Positions 1 to 10,925 of a stretch of DNA of 64,000 nucleotides are shown here, one piece after another. Numbering within the stretch: position 1 is the stretch's first letter; each line of letters starts with the position of its first letter. Both the position numbers and the translations under genes were made by a program. The notes beneath the pieces were generated by a model. That model saw only the letters and a list, made by a program, of their open reading frames with translations. It was not told the DNA's origin and made no database searches. The stretch covers positions 43,237,263 through 43,301,262 of the forward strand of contig NC_052622.1 of NCBI RefSeq assembly GCF_016545825.1, given 5' to 3'. Source of the stretch: Eucalyptus grandis (lineage: Eukaryota > Streptophyta > Magnoliopsida > Myrtales > Myrtaceae).

Positions 1-286
1 ATTTCGGTTGCAATAAGTTTTATATTATATATATATAAACTATATATATATATATATAAACTATATATATATATATATATATATAAACTATATATATAAA
101 AAATTGGTTAGGTGCGGTGGATTCGGCGATTCCCACCTTGGAACTAGGAACCAGACCGACCGGCCACTGGTTCCAAGATTAGGAACTGGGAACCAGATCG
201 CGGCTATGGAAATCGCCCAAAACCAGCTTATCTGGTCCGATCCGGACGATTCCTAGTTCGAGCGGTTCCCGTTACACACCCCTAAT
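1..286. repeat. hAT-like repeat tail with AT microsatellite (cut by window edge)
   Basis: About 80 bp of (AT)n-type sequence (roughly 24-100) is followed by a GGTTCC/GGAACC-rich stretch ending in ACACCCCTA near 281-285. The same composition and the same terminal CACCCCTA occur in the repeats at 10496-10898 and 62222-62728, where the other end begins TAGGRGYG. I therefore read this as the right part of a hAT-type MITE whose left end lies outside the window. No coding potential is visible. Confidence 0.4.
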
Positions 287-494
287 ATGAGTCTCTTAAA
301 TATCAATTAAGTGTTTATGACTCTTGGAGCATCGACTAAGCTTCATTAAGTGTGTTGTCCTTCATTTCACACATACCAGATAATTTCTAGAGATGTGCAA
401 TTGTTATATTACATTTTTTTGAAAATCTTCTACTTACCACAATTGATTTTTATTTTTATCTCAATTTCTATTTGAAGTTGATTTTGGTAGCTTA

Positions 495-1181
495 GGCCCT
501 GTTTGATAACGTTTTGGTTTCTCCCAATTTCTATTCTTTTGTTCTGGGGAATAAAAGAATAACAGAAATCTGTTTTGCAACGTCAATTAATTTTTCTATT
601 CCTGGGAATAGAAAAGTGGCTAGGGAATAAATTTGGAACAGAAATAAGAAGTAGAAAAAGTAACTTTTTTGTTCCCGGGAACAATTTCTAGAAATAAATT
701 ATTTTATCTTTTCTTTTATCTTTTCTTCTTTTCTTCTTTTCTTCTTATTTGCTGGCCGCAACCCCCTTTGTCGCTTGTTGTCAGCCGATTGCTGCCACCA
801 ATGACCAACAATGCCGCCGCCCACCGGATGACTGCTGACCGCTGCCGCCACTAGCCAATTTGCAATCAACCACAACGGTCAATGACAACCAAGCTGCGGG
901 CGATGTTGTCAGCAATCATTGGCGACGGGGGTCGGCGGCAAGCGACAACGATCGGCAATCAACAGCAGCAACGATAAGGAAGAATAAGAAAAAAATTAGA
1001 AGAAATTCTACATTACAAAAAAAAAAAAAATTGTGTTACATATCAAATGCATTCCTATTCTTTTTTAGTTCCGAGAATAAAAATTTTGTATAGTTATCAA
1101 ATGCGTTCTTTTATTGAAAAATTGTTTAAGGGAATAGCAAAGAAATTATTCTCCGAAACAGAAACACTACCAAATGGACCC
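495..1181. mobile_element. PIF/Harbinger-like non-autonomous element (687 bp)
   Basis: The ends are inverted: GGCCCTGTTTGATAAC at the left and, read on the minus strand, GGGTCCATTTGGTAG at the right. They are flanked by TTA at 492-494 and 1182-1184, the TWA target duplication typical of PIF/Harbinger and Tourist-type MITEs. The interior has GTTCCCGGGAACA-like palindromes, CTTCTT tracts and a moderately GC-rich centre. No transposase is encoded. It sits inside the block upstream of the LRR fragment at 1491, splitting sequence that is more continuous in the duplicate near 5.0 kb. Confidence 0.75.
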
Positions 1182-1490
1182 TTAACGTTCAAAATTTGAG
1201 AGCTAAGCTTCCATTCTTTTTCTTCTTCTTTTTTTCCTTATAACTCTTTGCAAGAATTTTTGAATAACTTTTCTATACTAGAAACTATTACTTCTGTAAA
1301 TTCTAAACTTAATTTCACATTATATATTTTTTTATGTGAAAAAAGAACTAAGATGTAACCCTTGCGTAGTTCTGAGGTTGAAATTTAAGTTTAGATTTAA
1401 ATGATGAGCGTGATTACTTAAAATCTAATGATAGAAGTTTTAGGGAATAGGCTTGGAAGAACTTAAATAGCTGAAATAACAATAGGGAAA

Positions 1491-1871
1491 TTGAGAAGAA
1501 CTCTCGTGGATGTTATCATTATTACAGGACACTTTCCTGTCTCGAAAGGCTTGGTGAAGTTGAGGAAATTACAAAGTATTCGGTGCAGATGCCTGATGAG
1601 GACCCCTAAACTGTTGTGCTCGAGGAATGTACAATCCTTGGAACTAGGTTCAAGGCTTGGGGGAGTTGGGATCATTCTTGCACGTGATTCAATTGAAAGG
1701 TTATCTAACCTATGCAAGTTGAAAAAGCTAAGGCGTGTTGAACTAAAAGGTTGTCCTAAACTACGACCCATGGAAGGCCGTAATAGCTTAGAGTCTTTAA
1801 AGTACTTGGAGACCAAAGGTAGCGGATCTCTCGAACTGTGTTGCTCAATGTGTCGAGATCAACCAAGATAA
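1491..1871 (+). pseudogene. TIR-NBS-LRR-type leucine-rich-repeat fragment
   Basis: An open frame of about 126 codons reads as plant disease-resistance LRR sequence, for example LSNLCKLKKLRRVELKGCPK near its middle, followed by ESLKYLETKGSGSLELC. The spacing of L/I residues and the xLKGCPKLxxxEG pattern are typical of C-terminal LRRs of TIR-NBS-LRR (TNL) proteins. There is no TIR, NB-ARC (P-loop, GLPL, MHD) or proper start, and the frame ends shortly after the LRRs, so this is a detached relic. A related shorter relic lies at 6641-6844 with shared words such as KLRELQ/KLRKLQ and LLCxRNVQS. The 5' flank is also duplicated. An exon of a larger gene cannot be excluded but no neighbouring exon is visible. 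Confidence 0.6.
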
Positions 1872-4560
1872 AGACAGTAGTCCAATAACTGTAGTAGCTA
1901 CTATGGTAAGAAAATGCAATGATATGTGAGGCAGTTGTGGTAGACTTGCAATATTTTGACTGATCTTCAGGTGTCATGGACTCTAATTTTTGTATCTTAG
2001 GTACCATCTTATACAATATATGTATGTGTTAGAAACTCGGCTATCAATAGCTTGACCTATTTGAATTTGTGAGTAATACTACTGAAGTATTGAATGATAA
2101 ATCAGGATTTTGATCTCGTTTCATCAAAGTTCAGATATTCAAAATTGAATTAAATCATGAACTGTCGACATTAAAGTAGATACATATTATTATGTTTTGC
2201 TCAGGCCCATCAATCCATAATAAGGAAGAAGAAGAGATGAGCTCTAGATGGTTTGGATAGAGAAACAAAGTGGATGAACGATACAACGCATCCGTTCTCT
2301 GCAATGGTGCATGGAGATGTATTATAAAGGGATGAAATTTTTTTTTTAAATCGCTAATTAATATATTCTAATTTAATCCTATGCCACCTGTTTTTGGTAT
2401 GACAATTGAATATCACAGCTACACATCGAATATGTGATACCTTTGTAATTAGAACCTTTATTATGTCCATGGTCAACAAAAGAATGACTTCTATTGTGAC
2501 ACTACACTATTTATACGTGCATGCTAACTATTTGATTATATCAAGATATTTAAATTTTGAATCATATGGGTAAGCATATTTTACCATCCAGATCATTTTT
2601 TGCTTTGGGTGATTGGCCAAATTAAGAGGTTGCCTTTTTTTTCAGAATATTTGTTGTTGTTATTTGTAAAATAATTGGTATGAATTTGAGACCAAATATG
2701 TAATCATTATACGGCTATGCCTACATTAACGTGACAAAGTTAATATTAGTGTTCATATGCATAAAGTCCAAATGACATATGAGACAGTATGCGTATGAAG
2801 TCGTACTACCAACTAGAGCGTTAGGTTGATATAACATGAAGCATAACAATTGCTAAGTGAATGACAAAGGCAAAAAAACAACTTTAAATATGTCATGGTT
2901 AGCTATTAATATCACTTTCTTTCTATCTTCATCTTGGTTCAGCACTACGTCTCTTTCCGTCTATTAAATTGAAGTAGTGATCCAAACTCTAGACTGAAAT
3001 TGAATGTAACGTGAAATGAGAGGTGCAATCAGCAGCAATATTGTAGAGAGTTTAAAAAAAAAAAAAGAAGTTGAATAGAAAGAATAGGCGAAATAATAAT
3101 TACGAACATTGTTACATTATACGTAATGGATGAAGTGAAGATTAAAACAACAATTTATAGTGTAAGAACCTAAATATTTGATTACAATGCAGAGTAATAA
3201 TGATGGAATATTAACCTAACAACATGATATTAGGAAATAAAATAAAATTTTCAAATCTTGCCTTAGGAATAATATAGGTTTTATTAATGTAAAACAAGTT
3301 CGACCACCTTGGATTCTTTTATTTTCTTATGTTTCCTCTCACAAGTAAGAGGAAATATTTTGTGGACCGATAGGAAATTTTTCTCTTCGGTTCTCTTCTT
3401 TGGATCAATCAACATGGACAATGTAATTAATGTATGGTTTTCTCTAATACCATACTTTAAGAAAAGGAAAGAATGAATAATTTCTTCTAAGGGAGAGATG
3501 AAATGTGGTGAAAATTGCCAGAATAATTTCCATTTATTCCAATCTCGAGCCAAAGAGATTTAGGGATTATGTTAACCCTAGGTTTAGGGTGCACTAAATT
3601 GGAGCCAGGAAAGGACAATGATCATCCATATTCTGTATGCTTGGAGGATGTATATAACATAGATGAGTAAATCTAGATGACTAAGAACAGGTTTGTAAAG
3701 GTCGAAAAGGACAAGACGAGCGCATGCATTGGACAAGGACAGGCCAGAGAGCTTGTCCCGTTTCTCGAGATGGGCTTACATGTCACTTTTATCGGGGACA
3801 AGAAAATCCAACTTGAATCTTTCTGGACTGGACCCCGTGTAGAAAGACAGGAAGGACGGAGTGGGGGGGTCCCTATAGGCGTCAGGTTGACATAACAGGA
3901 AGCTTTTATAATTTTCACGTGACTCACGGTGAATCAAGCCGTACTCGAAGCTTTAACAATTCCCAAAGGACCGACGATGGTCAAAAAGCAACTTAACTCC
4001 CCTGGTTAACTCCTCTTCTTCCTTCTCCTCCTCGTATGCCGTTTTGGAGAGAAAAGGAAAGAGTTAAGAATTTTTTTTTAACATGAACTATATTAATTGA
4101 TATTATAATTGATTATTTTTATGATTATCATAAAACAGAGTTTGATTAGTCTCTTTTCTAACCCTAATTCTCACATATATCCTCACCTAAGGAGCTTACT
4201 TAACGCTAAACGTGAGGGAGGTCGTCTCATTGAGCTAGTGATACAAAGGGTAATAGAGGAAAATGACTTACGCATAAAACATTATATTTCCACTTCCGCT
4301 TAAAAAACGATTAATCTCAAAACAGATACGTTAATCTTTCTACTCAATTATATATGTTTTTATTCTAGTTATAAAGATATTAGAATTGCGTAATTTACGT
4401 TCAACAAAGAGAACATGTGGCTGGTACGTCTTCTGGAGAGAGAGAAACGGTAAGGATCTGGAAGTCTGCAGTGAGAAAGGTCGGCTTTGTGAACTATTAC
4501 GTTGCCTTTGCGTAGAATGAATCGGAAAGAGGGTCCTTCCGTGGAGGTTAATAGCAAAGA
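1872..4560. other. Non-coding, AT-rich; no gene seen
   Basis: AT-rich sequence with scattered short frames that resemble no protein family I know. The stretch around 3890-3985 (gacataacaggaagcttt ... gaccgacgatggtca) recurs in diverged form near 2820-2870 and 10430-10490, so it belongs to the same decayed duplicated block as the LRR fragments. Confidence 0.5.
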
Positions 4561-4570
4561 GGGGTCAGTA

Positions 4571-4602
<32 letters not shown>
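4571..4602. repeat. (GA)n microsatellite
   Basis: An almost perfect AG dinucleotide run of about 32 bp, interrupted once by AAA. It lies in non-coding DNA. Confidence 0.9.
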
Positions 4603-4979
4603 GTGGTCGCATATAACCCATGAAATAGGCTGACTTATCGAGGGCAAGCAACGCTGATATGGAGTTCATTATCCCCCTAAACCTACATAGAATTACATAT
4701 AAACAGATTCCATGTTCACAGGATCCGTTAATGAAGTGTAATCAATCAATGAAATTAGATTTTCTTAGAACTATTAAAGTGAGGTTTTTGAGAAAAAATG
4801 ATGATGAGAAAAGAAAATGACAAGGCAATTTTCATGAACTTTCATTTTTTTTTCTCAATAAAGCATTTAGGACTCTTTGAATATTTGACTAATCATCATA
4901 TGTAGTGGTCCCTCCATTTTGCACACACCAAAAAATAACTGTTGACACACTTTTTCACATTACAATCTTTTGGAAATCT

Positions 4980-5760
4980 ATTAGTTGCCACACTTGAAAC
5001 TTTTTTTTTAATCTCGATTTCTATTGGAAGTTGATTTTGGCAGCTTGCCGTTTTAAAATTGGAAGCTATCCTAGCTAGAAAAAAAAATTTGGGAGCTAAG
5101 CCCCCTTCCTCTCTTTTAACTTTGGGCAACACTTGGCAAAATTAAGTCACCCACGATATTAAATTATATCAATTGTGACATATTTATCTTTAAAAAAAAT
5201 TATGACATCAAAAACTCTAAATTTATAACTATGTGATATATTTACTCCAAACTTGTATAGTATAACACATTTATTCCAATTTTTTTTGTAACACTAAAAA
5301 CTCCAAACTTGTATCTATATGACATATTTACCTTAAAAAATTTCGTGGTAAATTTGTCACACAAGTATGACTTTAAGGTTTTTACTGTCACAAAAAAGTA
5401 TGAAATAAATATGTTATAGGGTGAAGGTTTTGGATTTTTGATGTCACCAAAAAAAAAAGTCTTAGGAAAAATGTGTTACAATTGGCAAAGTTTGGAATTT
5501 TTTTATATTTTTTTCTATACTAGAAACTATTGCTTATCTAAATTCTAACCTTAATCTCATAGTAGATATGATTTTTTTTTCATGTGAAAAAAGAATTAAG
5601 ATGCAATCCATGCATAGTTATGGGGTAAAGAAACTAGTTTCGTCAATGATTAGGCATGATCAATTAAAATCCAATACAAGTTTTGGGTCATGGGCTTGGA
5701 AGAACGCATGGTTGATGGTCGCAGTGTAATCTGCTGTACATGTTAGGAGCGATGGGGAAA
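4980..5760 (+). repeat. Duplicated flank of the LRR fragments
   Basis: This block repeats, in the same order and orientation, the sequence around 430-495 and 1196-1480: 'tctatt(t)gaagttgattttgg(t/c)agctt', then '(t/g)gagctaagc(t/c)(t/c)cc', then 'ctatactagaaactatt', then 'atgtgaaaaaagaa(c/t)taagatg'. Unlike the first copy it lacks the PIF element but contains an inserted AT-rich repeat (about 5140-5490) of the 'caaacttgta...gacatatttacc' type. A third, short copy of the first part is at 8630-8740. Confidence 0.65.
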
Positions 5761-5879
5761 TTGAGCATTGTTGGGAAAATATGACTTCGAATTGGATAAA
5801 ATAATGAAGTTGGATATTTAAAGTAATCAAGTCAGACTTTGAGGCGTAATATCAAATTCTTTAAGGATTTATTTGCTCT

Positions 5880-6620
5880 ACAATGTTCTAATGATCACTG
5901 GCAAATATCCTCCAAGATACAACAAAGTCTAAAAAATGAAAATATTAAATGGTAATTCTAGTATTTCTTTAAGATCTCTCTAGGAAATAATTGAAAGGAT
6001 GGCTGTAGTTTTTTCAAAAAGAATGCTCGAAAAGATAAAAATGATCACACACACGTTCTTCCGAAAATTGACATTATATATATAACAGTCTTAAAACATA
6101 GGCAATTTTTCGTGAAAAATTGCAAAAAATAAACAAACGTGTCCTTTTGAAAATTGCCCAAAACGAACAAATGCAACCCTTCGAGAAAAGTTGCAAACTA
6201 AACGAGTATCTTTGCTAAAGATTGTCTTGAAAAAACACAAACAAAAATTTTGGAATAATAATAATTTTTTTAAAATAAAACTTCGAATTTTTTTTATAAA
6301 TAATTTCCAGAAATTCTCATAAACAAAAACAACCTTTGAATTGATTAAAATTAATAACATAACCATAAAAATAAAATAAAATAACAAAGGAGTTAGTGAC
6401 AATTAAACCACTAAGTGTGCCAAATAATCGTGAACCTGCACGCAAGTATGATGGGGTTTAGCCCACATCCAATCATTCTTTTAGGTACATAAAAGAAACC
6501 TCACACTTATTAATTGGCACACTTCCTCACACTTTTCCTATGTAGGACAAAAAAAGCATGCACTTGGTTTTTTTAACAAATAAACTTCCAACAAGCATAA
6601 CTCTTGTGGATTTTATCTTC
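5880..6620. other. Non-coding, AT-rich; no gene seen
   Basis: AT-rich sequence between the duplicated flank and the second LRR relic. The short frames here have no recognisable domain and are low-complexity. Confidence 0.4.
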
Positions 6621-6640
6621 ATTGCATTTTATCAAAGAAA

Positions 6641-6844
6641 TTGGGCGTTATCGAGACGCAATACCTATCGACTCATGTTATCAATGAATCCTTGGCGGTA
6701 CACTTTCCTATCATGGAAAGCAAGGTGAAGTTGAGGGAGTTGCAAATTATTATTAGGCGAGAAAACCTCATGAGAAAACCAGATTTGTTGTGCTTGAGGA
6801 ATGTACAATCCTTCAAGCCAGCTCAATTAAAGTTGTTGAGGTGA
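6641..6844 (+). pseudogene. Second LRR-type relic (TNL-like)
   Basis: A short frame of about 67 codons containing VKLRELQIIIRRENLMRKPD followed by LLCLRNVQSF. It parallels residues about 20-52 of the fragment at 1491-1871 (VKLRKLQSIRCRCLMRTPK, LLCSRNVQSL). It then diverges and stops before any of the LKGCPKL-type repeats seen in the first relic. Together with the duplicated flank at 4980-5760 it shows that a TNL-like unit was tandemly duplicated here and then decayed. It has no plausible start codon or catalytic domain. Confidence 0.5.
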
Positions 6845-7103
6845 TGAAGTTAATCATGGTATGGCTTTCCCCACATTAATGCGCTGAAAGTTAATATTAA
6901 TGTTTATTTGTACGCACTTATCACTTGAGCAAATTCTTGGGATTAAAAGATAGGGGCATGCTTAGCTTTCTCGCAAGAAAATTGACATAATTTAAAGTGA
7001 AAGATCTTAATTATTTTTCCTTATAAAAAAATTCTTAATTTCCTAAAGAATAACCAGTCATAGTGATCATGGCCTTGTATTGTATTCCTTTGAAAACCTT
7101 TTA

Positions 7104-7918
7104 TAATGCATTTGATAACGATTCTGTTTTTAGAAATAATTTTTGATCAAAAATGATTTTTTTTTCTATTCCTAAAAATAATTTCTTAGCAAAAGAACGC
7201 GCTTGGTAACTGTTCAAAATTTTTACTCCCAGGAAAAAAATACATTTGGTAGAATTCTTAATTCTTAATTTTTTGTTTATTTATTTTAATTTTTAAATAT
7301 TTTTATTATTTTATTATTTTCTTCTTCTTCTTTCGCCGTGGCGAGCGATGGATTGGGCAAGATCCAATGGGCTCGCCAGAAGCTCGCCTAGTTAAGGCAA
7401 GCCTCAGCCTCGCTAGATCTGGGCAAGGCCAAGCCTTTTTGGTGGCTGGATGAGCCTCGCCAGGCCATCGGCGAGGCTCAACCTCGCCTAAGCAACGTGA
7501 GGTCAACCTCGCCGTGGCTAGGCAAGGCTCGGCTTCGCCTTAGTTGGGCAAGATAGCTAAGGCGAGGCTTGGGCCAACAAACCTTGTCGTGGCATGGTAT
7601 CGCTAGGGTTAACAATGTTTTGGCGAGGTCACCGGCCAAAAGGAAGAAGAAAAAAATGGAAGGGAAGAAGAGAAAAGAGAACAAGTAAAAAAAAAAAAAA
7701 TGGAACTAATTCTAGGAATTGTTCATAGGAATAAGAAACAATTTTTTTTTCCTCTTGATTATGTTCCAAATCTATTCTCAAAAATAAAAATAAATAAATA
7801 AATTTTGTTCCCAAAAACAAAAATTTTACTAAATAGGTTTCTATTCTTTTTTTTTTTTTTTATTCTGGAGAACAAAAAAATAGAAATAGCTGTTCCACGA
7901 ATAGTTATCAAATATGAC
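7104..7918. mobile_element. PIF/Harbinger-like non-autonomous element with GC-rich core
   Basis: The left end reads GCATTTGATAACG and the right end, on the minus strand, GTCATATTTGATAAC. TTA occurs at 7101-7103 and 7919-7921. The arms are AT-rich with GTTCCxGGAAC-like motifs. The core (about 7330-7640) is GC-rich and built from degenerate (g)cgaggctxgcctcgcc words. Pyrimidine-rich tracts border the core. No transposase frame. It shares its right TTA with the next element. Confidence 0.65.
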
Positions 7919-7921
7919 TTA

Positions 7922-8626
7922 GGGCGCGTTTGGTAACATTTCCGTTTAAAAATTATTTCAGGAAACAGAAATAGAAAAAAGTGTTTCTGTTCCGGGGAAT
8001 AATTTTTTAACAAAAAAACACGTTTGCTAAACTTGTTCGGGAATAAAAAATGAACGAAACACTTTTGGTAAATTTATATAATTTTTAAATTTTTTAATAT
8101 TTTTATTTTATTTTTTCTATTTTATTTCTTATTTTTCTTTTTCTTTTTTCTTTTTTTTTCCTTTTTTCTTTTTCCTTTTTTCTTTTTTCTTCTTTTGGCC
8201 GGTGGCCTCGCCCGATCACGGCGAGGCTCGCCGTAGCGAGCAAGGTTCGGCCTCGCCTTGGCCGGGCGAGCTTGAGCTCGCCCAAATCTAGCGAGGCCGA
8301 GCTCGCCAAAGGGCCGGCGAGGCTCGGCCTCGTCGGGCCACTACCAAGAGCCTCGACGGGGGCCGGCGACGCTCCAACTCCGGTGAGGTCACCGGCCCTC
8401 GACGGCCGGTCGCCGGCCATGGCCGAGGCTGGCGACCGGCTAAAGAAAAAGGAAAGAAAAAAAGAAGAAGAAAAAGAGAGACGAAGAAAGTGTTCCTAAA
8501 TTTTGTTTCGGAAATAAGAAACAACTTTTTTATTTCTTGTTTCATTTCCAGATGTGTTTCGGGAACAAAAAAAAAAAAAAAAAAAGTGTTTAAAAATAGA
8601 AAAAAGAAATTAAAACAAACGTAACC
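7922..8626. mobile_element. PIF/Harbinger-like non-autonomous element, 705 bp, abutting the previous one
   Basis: Begins GGGCGCGTTTGGTAAC and ends, on the minus strand, GGTTACGTTTG. TTA flanks both sides (7919-7921 and 8627-8629). Long T/C-rich (8105-8195) and A/G-rich (8440-8490) tracts flank a core of about 240 bp composed of GGCGAGG/CCTCGCC words. The open frames running through the core on both strands are by-products of its GC-rich composition. Confidence 0.75.
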
Positions 8627-8629
8627 TTA

Positions 8630-8740
8630 GTTGCTTCAATTGCTATTTCCTTTTTATCTCAATTTCTATTCAAAGTTCATTTTGCAGCTTAAACTTTTAA
8701 GCTGGGGAGCTGAGGCCCCCTTCTTATTTATTTTTTAAGC
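8630..8740 (+). repeat. Third short copy of the LRR-flank block
   Basis: Contains 'atctcaatttctattcaaag', then 'gagctgaggcccccttctta'. These match the duplicated blocks at 450-490 / 1200 and 5010-5110. No LRR sequence follows it, because the Mutator-like element begins about 225 bp further on. Confidence 0.5.
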
Positions 8741-8965
8741 CGTGGGAAGGGTTGGAGCATGTTCTTTTACACCATAAATTATGACTTATTTAATTTTTAA
8801 CCTTAATATGTTGGTGACAGCTTCGTTGATATTTCAGGAGCTTCAACCAAACTTATTCAGACATCTGTCAAATTTCCCATCATGCTTTTATGCTTTTTCA
8901 GCAAGTCCTTTTCAATTTCTATTTTTTAGGTATATAGGTAAATACATGTTCTTAAATAGAAGATA

Positions 8966-10219
8966 GGGATATGTGCAACACAAGTCCAAAAACTTACAAG
9001 GAAAGTGCAATTCAGTCCTAAAACTTACAAAAAGTGCAATCAAGTCCTAAAACTTGTCAAATTGGTTTAATTGAGTCCTAAAGTTAACACCGTCAAATTT
9101 ATTAACAGAAAATGCTGACGTGGCGCTGACGTCATATTTTAAATAAATTTATATTTTCCACGTGGCTTTTTAAAATTATTTTTTATTTAAAAATTTTAAA
9201 AATTAGATTTAAAACTAAAAATGAAAAACTAAAATTTAATTAAAAAACAAAACTATTAAAAAATTAAGAAAATGGCACCGGCGGGCATTTCCACCGCAGC
9301 CGCCGCCCATCGCCGGCCCCGGGCGAGGCCGGGTGAGGCCTCGCCGGCCCCGTGTGAGGCCGACCGCCCCGCCGGAGTCGGGTGAGGACGCCCAGATCGG
9401 GCACGCCGGCCCTCACGGGGGCCGGCGACCTCGCCGCATTTGGGCACGCCGATTCAGCTCGTCGCACTCCCGACACCGTGCCCCGACGCTATCCAGTCGA
9501 GTGAGTGGGTTCCGGAGGGCAGGGGGGTTCTGTCGCCGTCGCTGCACCGGGCTTGCGCGAGCCATGCCGCCGTAGCCCCGACGCCGTCCCCAGCAAACCA
9601 GCAATGACCCTTTGCGGTGCCGGGCTGCTACCGTTCTCCGACGTCCTACCGCCGACCCCCCGACGCCATCGCGCACGGACTATCGTCGTCGCCCGGCCCG
9701 CCACCGACGACTCCACCCGATCCGGCGTCGGGGACGCCGGATCCGGGCGAGCATCGCCGACCCCAGATCCTGGGCCGGCGTGCCCAGATCTGGGCGTCCT
9801 CGCCCGACTTTGGCGGGGGTGGCCGGCCCTCGCCTGGGGCCGGCGAGGCCTCGCCGGGTGAGGGCAGCCACCCCGCCTGGGGCCGGCAACCATCGCCGGC
9901 CACTCCGGCGATGGGCGGCGGCGGAAGCACCACCGGTGCCTTTTTATTTTTTTGCACAGTTTTTTTTATATAAATAAATTTATCTTTTTCTTTTCTGTTT
10001 TTAAATCTAATTTAAACAAGAATAAAAATAATGTTAACTCATTTAAAATGCCACGTCAGCGCCACGTCAGCATTTTCCATTACTCGGTTTGACAGCGTTA
10101 ACTTTAGGACTCAATTGAACCAATTTGACAAGTTTTAGGACTCAACTACACTTTTTGTAAGTTTTAGGACTAAATTGCACTTTCCTTGTAAGTTTTAGGA
10201 CTTGTGTTGCACATATCCC
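8966..10219. mobile_element. Mutator-like (MULE) non-autonomous element, 1,254 bp
   Basis: About 185-bp terminal inverted repeats (8966 to about 9150, and about 10035 to 10219) start GGGATATGTGCAACACAAG on both strands and stay roughly 90% identical by eye. Each TIR holds three or four copies of 'agtcctaaaacttacaa'. A perfect 9-bp target duplication TAGAAGATA lies at 8957-8965 and 10220-10228, which is diagnostic for the Mutator superfamily. The interior (about 9275-9940) is very GC-rich, built from CCGGCG/CGAGG/CGGGTG words. It has many overlapping open frames on both strands but no MURA transposase motif; these frames reflect low stop-codon density. The core may be captured host or repeat sequence. 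Confidence 0.9.
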
Positions 10220-10495
10220 TAGAAGATATTATTTCTTGTCTTCCGATTTTGAGATTTGTCTATCTTATGTACAATTGAAGTAGGGCTGAACATTTTCCTA
10301 TACTTTTCACATGTCAATTGTCGTAGAGCATCTAAGTAAAAGGAAAGACAGATGGGACAGTTCGGTAGAGTTGGGTCCCTCAGTGATTGATTGAGTACCA
10401 TTCACATGCATAAAGTTGGAGCGGCCATCTGCACCGCCAAGTTGACATGAAGCTTTAATAATGCGAGGCGACGGACGATGGTGAACCAACAGCCC

Positions 10496-10898
10496 TAGGA
10501 GCGTCAAAAATCGAATTGAAAATCGAACTGAACCAAACTAAAAAATTCGATTTTTTCAGTTCGATTCTCATTAAAAATCGAAATTTTTTTTATCAGTTAA
10601 CCTGAACCGAACCGAACCAATAAACCGATAAGAGCTTATTTCTTGGAAACGATATATATACACAATAGAAAAGAAAACGAAAAAAAAAAAAAAAACAAAT
10701 GCAAAAACCGAGAAATAAAAGCTGAAGACCAAAAACTGAAAAACCAAACCGAACTGTTCAATTCGTATTCGGTTTAGGTCTTATTCGATTTGATTCGATT
10801 CGAAAGTTTTTCCTAATGATTCGATTCGAAAGTTTTTCCCAATGATTCAGTTCGGTTCTATTTTTCAAAAAAATCGAATCGAATCGTTGACACCCCTA
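10496..10898. mobile_element. hAT-like MITE, about 403 bp
   Basis: Begins TAGGAGCGTCAAAAATCGA and ends, on the minus strand, TAGGGGTGTCAACGATTCG, a TIR typical of short plant hAT-type MITEs. The interior is a degenerate array of TTCGATT/AATCGAA and AACCGAA words. I could not find a clear 8-bp target duplication, so the superfamily assignment rests on the TIR alone. Confidence 0.55.
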
Positions 10899-10925
10899 AC
10901 CTCAACTCCACTCGAAGTAACTCTC

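Noticed and set aside
8103..8545. Open frames on both strands rich in Lys/Glu and Arg/Pro
   Set aside because: Produced by A/G-rich and GC-rich tracts of the PIF element at 7922-8626; no family resemblance.
9256..9977. Many overlapping open frames of 60-134 codons on both strands
   Set aside because: They lie in the GC-rich core of the Mutator-like element, read as Pro/Arg/Ala/Gly-rich nonsense in several frames at once, and reflect a lack of stop codons, not genes.
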